From Micromonospora pisi (GTDB taxonomy: Bacteria; Actinomycetota; Actinomycetes; Mycobacteriales; Micromonosporaceae), in contig NZ_RBKT01000001.1 in the NCBI RefSeq assembly GCF_003633685.1, forward strand, positions 6,138,001 to 6,202,000: DNA of 64,000 nucleotides, given 5' to 3'. The position numbers and the translations under genes were made by a program. The notes beneath the pieces were generated by a model that saw only the letters and a program-made list of their open reading frames with translations, did not search any database and was not told the DNA's origin. Within the stretch, counting starts at the first letter, position 1. Each line of letters opens with the position of its first letter. Below are positions 37,540 to 45,419 of this stretch, one piece after another.

Positions 37540-38857
37540 ACGCGGGCTCGGGTAGGGCGCGGGTGAGGTCCGGGGTGATCAGGGTGACCTGCCAGTTGCG
37601 GGCCCCGTAACCGCGCAAGGTCTCGGCCACGACCTCCTCGGTGACCTCGTCCGGCGGCGTCCAGGCCAGCCGACGGACCGAGTCCGGGGTGATCAGGTTC
37701 TCCGGCGGCAGGTTGTGCTCGCCCGCTATCCGGGTCACCACCTCGCGGCACCGGGCCAGCCGGGCCGCCGCCGTCGGGTCACGCTCGGCCCACCGGTGCG
37801 GTGGCGGAGGTCCGTCCACCGTCGCACTCACCGGCAGCGCGTCGTCGGGCAGTGCCCTCGCCTCGGAGAGGGCTTCGAGCCAGGTCCGGGCGAGCCGGCG
37901 GACCGAGCGCCCACCGAAGCCCGGAAGCATCAGCAGGGTCCGTTCGTCCTTCGGATCCATCTCGGCCGCGGCGATGATCGCGGCGTCCGGCAGCACCCGG
38001 CCCGGCGCCGAGTCGCGACGGGACGCGATCGCGTCCCGCGCGTACCACATCGACCGGACCCGGGCCTGGGCGCGCGCGCCCCGGACCCGGTGGATGCCGG
38101 AGGTACGCCGCCACGGGTCGGCGCGCTGCCGCAGCGGCTGCGCCCCCCAGAGCACCAGGGCGGCGAACTCCTCGGCCGCCCATTCGGCCTTGTCCTGCCG
38201 CTCCAGTTCGTCGGCGAGGGCGTCGCGCAGCTCGGTGAGGAGTTCCACGTCCAGCGCGGCGTAGGTCAGCCAGGATTCCGGCAGCGGTCGACTGGACCAG
38301 TCCGCGGCCGAGTGATGTTTCTCCAGGGTGAACCCGAGCAACTGCTCGGTCAGCGCGGCGAGCCCGACCCGTTCGAAACCGGCCAGCCGGGCGGCCAGTT
38401 CGGTGTCGAAGAGCCGGCGCGGACGCAGCCCGAGGTCGGCCAGGCAGGCGAGGTCCTGGCTGGCCGCGTGGAGCACCCACTCGGTGTCCGCGAGCGCCTC
38501 GTCGAGGCTGCGGAGGTCGCCGAGCGGGAGCGGATCGATCAGCACGGTGCCAGCGCCGGCCCGGCGCAACTGCACCAGGTAGGCGCGCTGGCTGTAGCGG
38601 TAGCCGGAGGCGCGTTCGGCGTCGACGGCGACCGGGCCGGTGCCGGCGGCGAAGCGGGCGACGACATCGGCGAGGGCGGCAGGTGTAGCCACCGGCTCCG
38701 GTGTGCCGTCGCGAGGGGCGAGGAGCGGAACGGGCCCGCCAGGCGTTGGGTCGGGCCCCACGGTCTCGGGTTCCGGCGCGAGCGCCGGCAGGCTGTGCGG
38801 CTCGTTCCCTGCTTGGCTTTGCGCGGCCCGACGGCGCAGGGGTGGTTCGTCGGTCAC
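37538..38857 (-). CDS. rnd: Ribonuclease D-like exonuclease with HRDC domain
   Basis: 3'-5' exoribonuclease of the DEDDy group, 439 residues, expected to act in tRNA and stable RNA 3' processing. The catalytic motifs are VAVDAE (about residues 76-81), HAASQDLACL and TYAALDVELL. An HRDC domain with a helical region lies near 225-320 (MLPGFGGRSVRRLA). The first 65 residues are disordered. GTG start without Shine-Dalgarno; a TAGGGT box 6 nt upstream suggests a leaderless mRNA. The TGA stop lies inside the hairpin repeat. Confidence 0.9.
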   Translation of the reverse strand: MTDEPPLRRRAAQSQAGNEPHSLPALAPEPETVGPDPTPGGPVPLLAPRDGTPEPVATPAALADVVARFAAGTGPVAVDAERASGYRYSQRAYLVQLRRAGAGTVLIDPLPLGDLRSLDEALADTEWVLHAASQDLACLADLGLRPRRLFDTELAARLAGFERVGLAALTEQLLGFTLEKHHSAADWSSRPLPESWLTYAALDVELLTELRDALADELERQDKAEWAAEEFAALVLWGAQPLRQRADPWRRTSGIHRVRGARAQARVRSMWYARDAIASRRDSAPGRVLPDAAIIAAAEMDPKDERTLLMLPGFGGRSVRRLARTWLEALSEARALPDDALPVSATVDGPPPPHRWAERDPTAAARLARCREVVTRIAGEHNLPPENLITPDSVRRLAWTPPDEVTEEVVAETLRGYGARNWQVTLITPDLTRALPEPA

Positions 38858-38863
38858 CTGACA

Positions 38864-38869
38864 ACCCTA
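38864..38869 (-). promoter_or_regulatory. Candidate -10 box (TAGGGT) for the RNase D gene
   Basis: On the minus strand, 6 nt before the GTG at 38857, no ribosome site between. Leaderless geometry. Confidence 0.45.
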
Positions 38870-39078
38870 GTGGTCGCTCGCATCCGCCATACGCAGCCGG
38901 GCCGGCGCGCCGGGTTGTCCGGCCGGTTGGTGCGTACATCTGTCGGAATGGACGAGTCAGACATCGGGGAAGACAAAGCTCAGCACGGCCGGTACGGTCC
39001 CTCCTTGCCGCAGATCCCCGGGCTGGTTTGCCCGATGCTGCGACTCTGGCATGAACGTCTACGGGAGGACGTCGATTT

Positions 39079-40392
39079 ATGACCTCTGGGTATGACCCGC
39101 AGCCCGCGACCGGCTACGAGCCGGTCCCCGACGCGTCGGTGCCCGGTCCGCGACAGCCGGCCGCGGAGGTGTCCGGTCCGGCACCCGGCGCTGGTGGGCA
39201 GTGGCACTCCGCGCCCGGGTCGTCGGAGGTCGAGCACACCGGCGGCGCCCGACCCGGTCCACTGCCACCGAGGATGGAGCCGCCCCGGGGCGGACCCGGC
39301 GCGCCGCTCGCGGCGCCGGCTTCGACGTCTGGGTCGGCGCCGGTCCCGGGCCAGCCTGCGCACACCGCTGCCGCCCCGGCCCACGCACCGACGGCTCCGA
39401 CCACCGGGTACGACCCGACGGCTCCGACGGCTCCGATCTCCGCGTACGACCCGACGGCTCCGACCTCCGGTTACGGTCAGGCCCCCGGGTACGGGTACGC
39501 GCCGGCTCCGGCCGGTGGTTACGGCCCACCCTCGACATCCGGGTACGGGACGCCGAACGCCGCGCTCGGCTATCCGCCCCCGCCGGACGCTGCGCCGACC
39601 CCGGTGGTGCGGCGTCGGCTCGCCTGGCCGGGGATCACCGCCCTGCTGCTGGTGCTCGCGCTGGCCGGGGTGGTCGGTTTCCAGGCGTACCAGATCGATC
39701 GGCTCGACGGTCGGCTCGGCGACGCCGACCGGCGGCTGGCCGAGGCGCAACGCGCGGACGCGGACCGGCTGGAGGGCGTCGAGGGCCGGGCGAAGGAGCT
39801 GGAGAACCGGGCGGGTCAGGCGTTCAACCCCGAAGCGATCTCCAGCGCCGTGCTGCCCAGCGTCTTCCGGGTACGCGCCGGCCAGTTCACCGGGACGGCG
39901 TTCGCCGTGGGCAAGCCGGCAACCAACGGCGGCACCAACCTGTTCACCAACTTCCACGTGGTCGAGGAACTCTGGAACGGTGGTGGGCGCCAGGTCTTCC
40001 TGGAGCGTACGGACCAGCGTTTCCCGGCCACCATCGTCAAGGTCGACAAGGCGAACGACGTCGCGCAGCTCAGCACGGACGGCACCTTCACCGGTCTGGT
40101 CGCCGCCCCGGAGGCGGTCAAGTCCGGTCAGCAGATCGTGGTGGTGGGCGCGCCCCTGGGCCTGGAGGACAGCGTGACCACCGGTGTGGTCAGCGCCTTC
40201 CGCGACAACGAGGACGGCCCCGGCAAGGTGATCCAGTTCGACGCGCCGATCAACCCGGGCAACTCCGGTGGCCCGGTGATCAACGCGGCCAAGCAGGTGG
40301 TCGGCATCGCCACCGCCAAGGCTCGCGACGCCGAGGGCATCGGTCTGGCCGTGCCGATCAAGACCGCCTGTGATGGTTTCAAGATCTGCTGA
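39079..40392 (+). CDS. Membrane-anchored trypsin-like serine protease (HtrA/S1C type, no PDZ)
   Basis: A 437-residue protein. Residues 1-175 are a cytoplasmic Pro/Gly/Tyr-rich tail with repeats of the YDPTAPT type; one transmembrane helix spans about 182-205; a short coiled coil follows; the protease domain covers about 250-437. The catalytic triad is intact: His293 (TNFHVVEE), Asp327 (KANDVAQL) and Ser396 (NPGNSGGPV). No PDZ domain is present, unlike most HtrA proteins. GGAGG lies about 11 nt before the ATG. A structurally similar tail-plus-helix protein follows 49 nt downstream. Confidence 0.87.
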   Translation: MTSGYDPQPATGYEPVPDASVPGPRQPAAEVSGPAPGAGGQWHSAPGSSEVEHTGGARPGPLPPRMEPPRGGPGAPLAAPASTSGSAPVPGQPAHTAAAPAHAPTAPTTGYDPTAPTAPISAYDPTAPTSGYGQAPGYGYAPAPAGGYGPPSTSGYGTPNAALGYPPPPDAAPTPVVRRRLAWPGITALLLVLALAGVVGFQAYQIDRLDGRLGDADRRLAEAQRADADRLEGVEGRAKELENRAGQAFNPEAISSAVLPSVFRVRAGQFTGTAFAVGKPATNGGTNLFTNFHVVEELWNGGGRQVFLERTDQRFPATIVKVDKANDVAQLSTDGTFTGLVAAPEAVKSGQQIVVVGAPLGLEDSVTTGVVSAFRDNEDGPGKVIQFDAPINPGNSGGPVINAAKQVVGIATAKARDAEGIGLAVPIKTACDGFKIC

Positions 40393-40441
40393 GGTACGCC
40401 CGCAGTTGCGCACCCCGCCTTACCCCCACGGAGGAACCCCC

Positions 40442-41260
40442 ATGTCCCAGCCACCGAACGGTCCCGACGGCACCCCGCCGGTCGATCCGACCACCCCGCT
40501 GCCGCCGTTCGCCCCGCCGTTCGCCCCGCCGTTCGCCACCCCCGCGTCGCCCGGTGCCACCCCGCCACCGCCGGCCGGTGCCGGCCAGTCGGACGAGCCG
40601 CCGACGGTGGCGTACCCGGCACCGGGTGGTCACACCTACCCCGTCGGGGGCTACCCGGCACCCACCACCGGCATCCCCGCCCAGCCCGGGCTCGGTGCAC
40701 CCCACCCGTACCCGGGGCAGGTCTCCGGCGTACCGGCGTCGGGTGTGCCGGTCTCCGGTGGCCCGCAGCCGTACTCGGGGGTGCCGTACCCGGGGCAGCC
40801 GATGTCCGCACCGCCCGGATCCGGCCTGCCGTACGGGGCGCCGCCGCCGGCCGCCGGCAAGCGCCGTACCGTGCTGGTCCTTTCGATCGTCGTCGCGCTC
40901 CTGTTCACGGTCGGCGCGGTGATGACCGGACTGTTCGTCACCAAGACCGGCGAACTCAACCGGACCGAGCGGGAACTCAGCTCCCAGGTGCGGGAACGGG
41001 ACGAGAAGATCGGTGCGAACCAGCAGGAGATCGACCGGCTCAAGCGGGACGTACAGGCGGCCACCGACCGGGTCAAAGCGGTCGAGCAGGACCTGACCGG
41101 GACGAAGAACGACCGGGACGAGCAGGCCCGGCAGAAGGCCGTGATCGCCAACTGCCTCGACCTGTTCAGCAAGGCGATGACCGCCACCAGCGAGGCGGCC
41201 TTCCGGAAGGCGATCGACGAGGCGGACAAGGTCTGCGAGGAAGCCGACGGTTACCTCTGA
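40442..41260 (+). CDS. Pro-rich tail, single-span, coiled-coil membrane protein
   Basis: A 272-residue protein of unknown function. The first 135 residues are Pro/Gly-rich with a PPFAPPFAPPFA repeat, then one transmembrane helix (TVLVLSIVVALLFTVGAVMTG), a coiled coil of about 65 residues (ELNRTERELSSQVRERDEKIG onward) and a small C-terminal region with two Cys (ANCLDLFSK, DKVCEEADG). The ATG has GGAGG 7 nt upstream. The organisation mirrors that of the protease before it, suggesting a joint envelope role; this is inference. Confidence 0.7.
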   Translation: MSQPPNGPDGTPPVDPTTPLPPFAPPFAPPFATPASPGATPPPPAGAGQSDEPPTVAYPAPGGHTYPVGGYPAPTTGIPAQPGLGAPHPYPGQVSGVPASGVPVSGGPQPYSGVPYPGQPMSAPPGSGLPYGAPPPAAGKRRTVLVLSIVVALLFTVGAVMTGLFVTKTGELNRTERELSSQVRERDEKIGANQQEIDRLKRDVQAATDRVKAVEQDLTGTKNDRDEQARQKAVIANCLDLFSKAMTATSEAAFRKAIDEADKVCEEADGYL

Positions 41261-41304
41261 CCGTCGTCCCCAGCGGGCGCCGGTCGGTGCCCGTCGGAAC
41301 TCCC

Positions 41305-41351
41305 CGCCGCCCGGCCGGGTCGTCCGCTCAGGCGGCGCCGGCCGGGCGGCG
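41305..41351. terminator. 14-bp-stem hairpin across the DUF3000 stop codon
   Basis: CGCCGCCCGGCCGG (41305-41318) pairs perfectly with 41338-41351. The right arm is within the 3' end of the DUF3000 gene, the left arm beyond it. Lies between convergent genes. Confidence 0.55.
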
Positions 41352-41900
41352 CTCGGAGAGCGCGGTGACCCCGGGCGGGGGCAGCCCGGCGGTCGAGGCC
41401 AGCAACGTGCACCAGGCGAGCAGGTGGGCGCGGAGATTGCCGCCCAGCGGCGTCCACGACGCCCGGATCTCGATGTCACCGGCGGCCGGAGGGCCGGCGA
41501 GGTCGCCGAACTTGGTCGACAGGGTCTGGGTCACGGTGCCGCCCAGCGCCCGGAAACCGGCCCCCTGGGCGTCCAGGGCGTCGGTGAGCCAGGTCCAGCC
41601 GACCGAGGGGAGCAGCGGGTCGGCGGCGAGATCGACCTCCAGGTCGGCGGTGACGTACGTGACCAGCCGCAGCGTCCCCTCCCACGCCTCGTGGCCGGCG
41701 GGGTCGTGCAGCAGGATCAGCCGCCCGGTCGCCACCTCGTCGTCGTCGCGCAGCACGGTGGCGCTCAGCGCGAAGGCGTACGGGGCGAGCCGCTGCGGGG
41801 CGCCGACCTCTTCGAGCAGGATCTCGTCCCGGGGGGCCGCCGCGCGCAACCCGGCCACCGCGCGGGTGAACGTCTCGGGGAGCACGATCGGGGCGGCCAT
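41328..41900 (-). CDS. DUF3000 domain-containing protein
   Basis: A 190-residue actinobacterial DUF3000 protein (FTRAVAGLRAAAPRDEILLEEV, then APQRLAPYAFALSATV and SVGWTWLTDAL). Function unknown; its divergent position next to hemE is common in actinobacteria. ATG start without ribosome site; a TAGGCT box 6 nt upstream suggests a leaderless mRNA. Soluble, no membrane segment. Confidence 0.85.
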   Translation of the reverse strand: MAAPIVLPETFTRAVAGLRAAAPRDEILLEEVGAPQRLAPYAFALSATVLRDDDEVATGRLILLHDPAGHEAWEGTLRLVTYVTADLEVDLAADPLLPSVGWTWLTDALDAQGAGFRALGGTVTQTLSTKFGDLAGPPAAGDIEIRASWTPLGGNLRAHLLAWCTLLASTAGLPPPGVTALSERRPAGAA

Positions 41901-41906
41901 GTCCGC

Positions 41907-41912
41907 AGCCTA
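41907..41912 (-). promoter_or_regulatory. Candidate -10 box (TAGGCT) for the DUF3000 gene
   Basis: On the minus strand, 6 nt before the ATG at 41900. Leaderless geometry, no Shine-Dalgarno. Confidence 0.45.
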
Positions 41913-42018
41913 AGCCGACCGGTGGCACGGTGGGGGATCGCCGCGCCGGCCGCGTCCGTGCTCACAAAACCGCCCGGCGCCCGCCAGCGCCGTCACCGGG
42001 CGTGGCACGATTGCGCCG

Positions 42019-43101
42019 ATGACCACCACGATTGCTGGTAACACGAGCCAGGGCGGGCAATCTGCTCCCGCCGGTCCCGCCGACTCGCCGTTCGTCCGCG
42101 CCTGCCGACGGCTGCCGGTGCCGTACACCCCGGTCTGGTTCATGCGCCAGGCCGGCCGCTCGCTGCCGGAGTACCGGGAGTTGCGGGCCGGGGTGGCGAT
42201 GCTCGAATCGTGCCGGCGCCCCGAACTGGTGCGCGAGATCACCCTGCAGCCGGTCCGCCGGCACGGGGTGGACGCCGCGGTCCTGTTCAGCGACATCGTG
42301 GTGCCGGTCGCCGTGGCCGGGGTCGACCTGGAGATCGTGCCGGGCACCGGACCGGTGGTGGCGCAGCCGGTGCGCGACGCCGCCGACGTGGACCGGATCC
42401 GGCCGATCACCGCCGATGATCTCTCCTTTGTGGACGAGGCCGTCCGGATGCTCGTCGCCGACCTGGGCGACACACCGTTGATCGGCTTCGCCGGAGCCCC
42501 GTTCACCCTCGCCAGCTACCTGATCGAGGGCGGACCGTCGCGCACCCACGCGAAGACCAAGGCCCTGATGTACGGCGCGCCGGAGGTCTGGCACGCGCTC
42601 TGCGGCCGGCTGGCCGAGATCACCGGGGAGTTCCTCCGGGTGCAGGTCGACGCCGGGGCGTCCGCGGTGCAGCTCTTCGACTCCTGGGCCGGGGCGCTCT
42701 CCGAGGCCGACTACCGGCGGTTCGTGCTCCCGCACTCGGCGAAGGTGCTCGCCGGCCTGGCCGACACGGACATACCCCGGATCCACTTCGGGGTCGGCAC
42801 CGCCGAACTGCTCGGCGCGATGGGCGAGGCCGGCGCGGATGTCGTCGGGGTCGACTGGCGGACCCCGCTGGACGCCGCGACCGTACGGATCGGGCCGGAC
42901 AAGGCGATCCAGGGCAACCTCGACCCGTGCGTACTCTTCGCCCCGTGGCCGGTGATCGAGGCCGAGGTACGCCGGATCCTGGCCGAGGGCGCCTCCGCCC
43001 CGGGACACGTGTTCAACCTCGGCCACGGCGTGCTGCCGGAGACCGACCCGGAGGTGCTGACCCGGGTGGTCGCGCTGGTACACGAGGCGTCAGCCCGCTG
43101 A
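42019..43101 (+). CDS. hemE: Uroporphyrinogen decarboxylase
   Basis: Heme-pathway enzyme that removes four carboxylates from uroporphyrinogen III to give coproporphyrinogen III. The 360 residues fit the family. Signatures: [16 protein letters not shown] (about residues 34-50, substrate-binding Arg), LFSDIVVPV with the catalytic Asp, [17 protein letters not shown], and QLFDSWAG. It heads a run hemE-hemY-hemQ. The ATG has no clear Shine-Dalgarno; a CACGAT 7 nt upstream might be a weak -10. Confidence 0.96.
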   Translation: MTTTIAGNTSQGGQSAPAGPADSPFVRACRRLPVPYTPVWFMRQAGRSLPEYRELRAGVAMLESCRRPELVREITLQPVRRHGVDAAVLFSDIVVPVAVAGVDLEIVPGTGPVVAQPVRDAADVDRIRPITADDLSFVDEAVRMLVADLGDTPLIGFAGAPFTLASYLIEGGPSRTHAKTKALMYGAPEVWHALCGRLAEITGEFLRVQVDAGASAVQLFDSWAGALSEADYRRFVLPHSAKVLAGLADTDIPRIHFGVGTAELLGAMGEAGADVVGVDWRTPLDAATVRIGPDKAIQGNLDPCVLFAPWPVIEAEVRRILAEGASAPGHVFNLGHGVLPETDPEVLTRVVALVHEASAR

Positions 43102-43151
43102 CCGGGAAGCCGCCGAACCGGGAAGCCACTGAACAGGGAAAGTCACTGATC

Positions 43152-44618
43152 ATGGAAACGCCGAGCAGGGATACCGGACCGCGGATCGCGGTCGTGGGCG
43201 GCGGCCTCGCCGGCCTCGCCGCCGCGTTGCGGCTGCGCGAGTTGGCGCCGGCCGGCTCGGTCATCACCATCTACGAGCAGTCCGGCACGCTCGGCGGGAA
43301 ACTGCGTACCGGCACCATCGCCGGCTCACCGGTCGAGTTCGGCGCCGAGGCGTTCCTGACCCGCGACCCGGCCGGTGGCGAGTCCGCCGCGGTCGCCCTG
43401 GCCCGCCGGCTCGGGCTCGACACGGAACTCGTGCACCCGGCGACGGGGCAGGCCGGGATCGCGCTCGGCGGACGGCTGCGGCCGGTGCCCGGCGGCACGC
43501 TGGTGGGCGTACCCGGGGACCTGGCCAAGGTGGCCGCGCTGGCGCGGCCGGCGGCGGACCGGGACCACGACGCCGGCCGCCCGCTGCTCGGCCCGGACGA
43601 GGATCTGGCCGTCGGCGAGCTGGTCCGGCGCCGGCTCGGCGACGAGGTGGTGGACCGGCTGGTCGACCCGATGCTCGGCGGGGTGTACGCCGGCCGCGCC
43701 GACACCCTCTCGCTCGCCACCACGATGCCCGCGCTGGCCCGCGCCGCGCGAACCCAGACCACGCTCACCGGTGCGGTCCGGGCCGCCCAGGCAGCCGCGC
43801 CCCGCGCCCCCGGCCAGCCGGTCTTCGCCACCGTGGCGGGCGGGCTGAGCCGACTCGTCACCGCCGCCGCCGAGGCGCTGGTCAGCCCCACCGGAAGCGG
43901 CCCCGAGGCCGGGCACACCAGGGTCGGCATCCGGCTCGGCGCGGCGGTCCGCGAACTGACCCGCACCCCGACCGGCTGGCGGCTGGTGATCGGCCCGACC
44001 CGGGACCCCGAGGCGGTCGAGGTGGAGGCGGTCGTCCTGGCCCTGCCGGCGCGTCCGGCCGCCCGGCTGCTCGCCAGCGTCGACGTCGGAGCCGGTGCCC
44101 TGGTCGGCCGGCTCGACTACGCCAGCGTCGCCCTGGTCACCCTGGCCCTGCCGGCGGCGGCCCTGCCCGACCTCTCCGGCTTCCTGGTGCCCGCGTCCGA
44201 GGGGACGCTGACCAAGGCGGCGACCTTCTTCACCACCAAGTGGGGCCACCTGCGCCGGCCGGACGGGCTGGCGCTGCTGCGCGCCTCGGTCGGGCGGTAC
44301 GGCGAGGAGCACCTGCTCCAGCGCGACGACGCCGAGCTGACCGCGACCGTGCACCGGGAACTGGGCCAACTCCTCGCCGGCCCGGCGCTGCCGGCACCGG
44401 TGGCGAGCCACGTACAGCGCTGGGGCGGCGCGCTGCCGCAGTACACGCCGGGGCACCTGGACCGGGTCAGCGCGGCCCGGAACATGCTGCGTACGGCCCA
44501 CCCGACGCTGGCGCTCGCCGGCGCCGGCTACGACGGGGTGGGAATGCCGGTCTGCGTACGCTCCGGCGAGACCGCCGCCGAAGAGATCGTCAAGGCTCTG
44601 GGAGGAACCACGGTATGA
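43152..44618 (+). CDS. hemY: HemY-type oxidase (coproporphyrinogen III / protoporphyrinogen oxidase)
   Basis: FAD enzyme of 488 residues. N-terminal dinucleotide motif [15 protein letters not shown] (about residues 13-27) and a C-terminal [27 protein letters not shown]. In bacteria that also have HemQ, this enzyme oxidises coproporphyrinogen III to coproporphyrin III, so the name CgoX fits better than protoporphyrinogen oxidase (family knowledge). The ATG follows an AGGGAAAG at rather long spacing; the 50 nt before it contain three imperfect copies of a CCGGGAAGCC-like word. Stop overlaps the hemQ start by 4 nt. Confidence 0.9.
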   Translation: METPSRDTGPRIAVVGGGLAGLAAALRLRELAPAGSVITIYEQSGTLGGKLRTGTIAGSPVEFGAEAFLTRDPAGGESAAVALARRLGLDTELVHPATGQAGIALGGRLRPVPGGTLVGVPGDLAKVAALARPAADRDHDAGRPLLGPDEDLAVGELVRRRLGDEVVDRLVDPMLGGVYAGRADTLSLATTMPALARAARTQTTLTGAVRAAQAAAPRAPGQPVFATVAGGLSRLVTAAAEALVSPTGSGPEAGHTRVGIRLGAAVRELTRTPTGWRLVIGPTRDPEAVEVEAVVLALPARPAARLLASVDVGAGALVGRLDYASVALVTLALPAAALPDLSGFLVPASEGTLTKAATFFTTKWGHLRRPDGLALLRASVGRYGEEHLLQRDDAELTATVHRELGQLLAGPALPAPVASHVQRWGGALPQYTPGHLDRVSAARNMLRTAHPTLALAGAGYDGVGMPVCVRSGETAAEEIVKALGGTTV

Positions 44619-45364
44619 GTGCGCAGGACGGCACGGAAGCCATCGCCGAGGCGGCCGCCGCAGCGGTGGAGCAGACCAACGCGGCGCGGCTGCGGGAACT
44701 GAACGAGAGCATCCGCTACACCATGTGGTCGGTGTTCCGCGCCACCGGGCCGCTGCCGGCCGACCGGGAACGGATCGCCGCCGAGGTCGAGGCGCTCCTC
44801 GCCGACCTGGCGAGCAAGGACGTGGTGGTCCGGGGCACGTACGACGTCTCGGCGCTGCGAGCCGACGCGGACGTGCTGATCTGGTGGCACGCCGCCACCC
44901 CGGACGCGCTCCAGGAGGCGTACGGGCTGTTCCGGCGGACCGCGCTCGGCCGGCAACTGGCCCCGGTCTGGTCGCAGATGGCGCTGCACCGGCCGGCCGA
45001 GTTCAACAAGAGTCACGTGCCCGCGTTCCTGGCCGGCGAGGCGGCCCGGGACTTCGTCTGCGTCTACCCGTTCGTCCGCTCGTACGAGTGGTACCTGCTG
45101 CCCGACGCCGAGCGCCGGGAGATGCTCGCCGAGCACGGCAAGATGGCCCGCGGTTACCCCGACGTACGGGCGAACACGGTCGCCTCCTTCGCGCTCGGCG
45201 ACTACGAGTGGATGCTCGCCTTCGAGGCCGACGAACTGCACCGGATCGTCGACCTGATGCGTGACCTGCGCGCCTCCCGGGCCCGCCGGCACGTCCGCGA
45301 GGAGGTCCCCTTCTACACCGGCCGCCGCCGCTCGGTCGCCGAGCTGGTCGCCAGCCTGCCGTGA
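44615..45364 (+). CDS. hemQ: Coproheme decarboxylase HemQ (ChdC), chlorite-dismutase family
   Basis: A 249-residue enzyme that converts iron coproporphyrin III to heme b by two oxidative decarboxylations, the last step of the coproporphyrin-dependent pathway. Family marks: [48 protein letters not shown] (region of the reactive Tyr) and [31 protein letters not shown] overlaps the hemY stop, so the two are translationally coupled. A strong hairpin follows. Ferrochelatase is not in the window. Confidence 0.94.
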   Translation: MSAQDGTEAIAEAAAAAVEQTNAARLRELNESIRYTMWSVFRATGPLPADRERIAAEVEALLADLASKDVVVRGTYDVSALRADADVLIWWHAATPDALQEAYGLFRRTALGRQLAPVWSQMALHRPAEFNKSHVPAFLAGEAARDFVCVYPFVRSYEWYLLPDAERREMLAEHGKMARGYPDVRANTVASFALGDYEWMLAFEADELHRIVDLMRDLRASRARRHVREEVPFYTGRRRSVAELVASLP

Positions 45365-45372
45365 ACGCGACG

Positions 45373-45404
45373 CGGGGGCCGGGCGTGTGTCGCCCCGGCC
45401 CCCG
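45373..45404. terminator. 11-bp-stem bidirectional terminator
   Basis: CGGGGGCCGGG (45373-45383) pairs with CCCGGCCCCCG (45394-45404), 9 nt after the hemQ stop and 16 nt beyond the end of the convergent secreted protein gene. Confidence 0.7.
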
Positions 45405-45419
45405 GGTCGTCGTGGCGGA

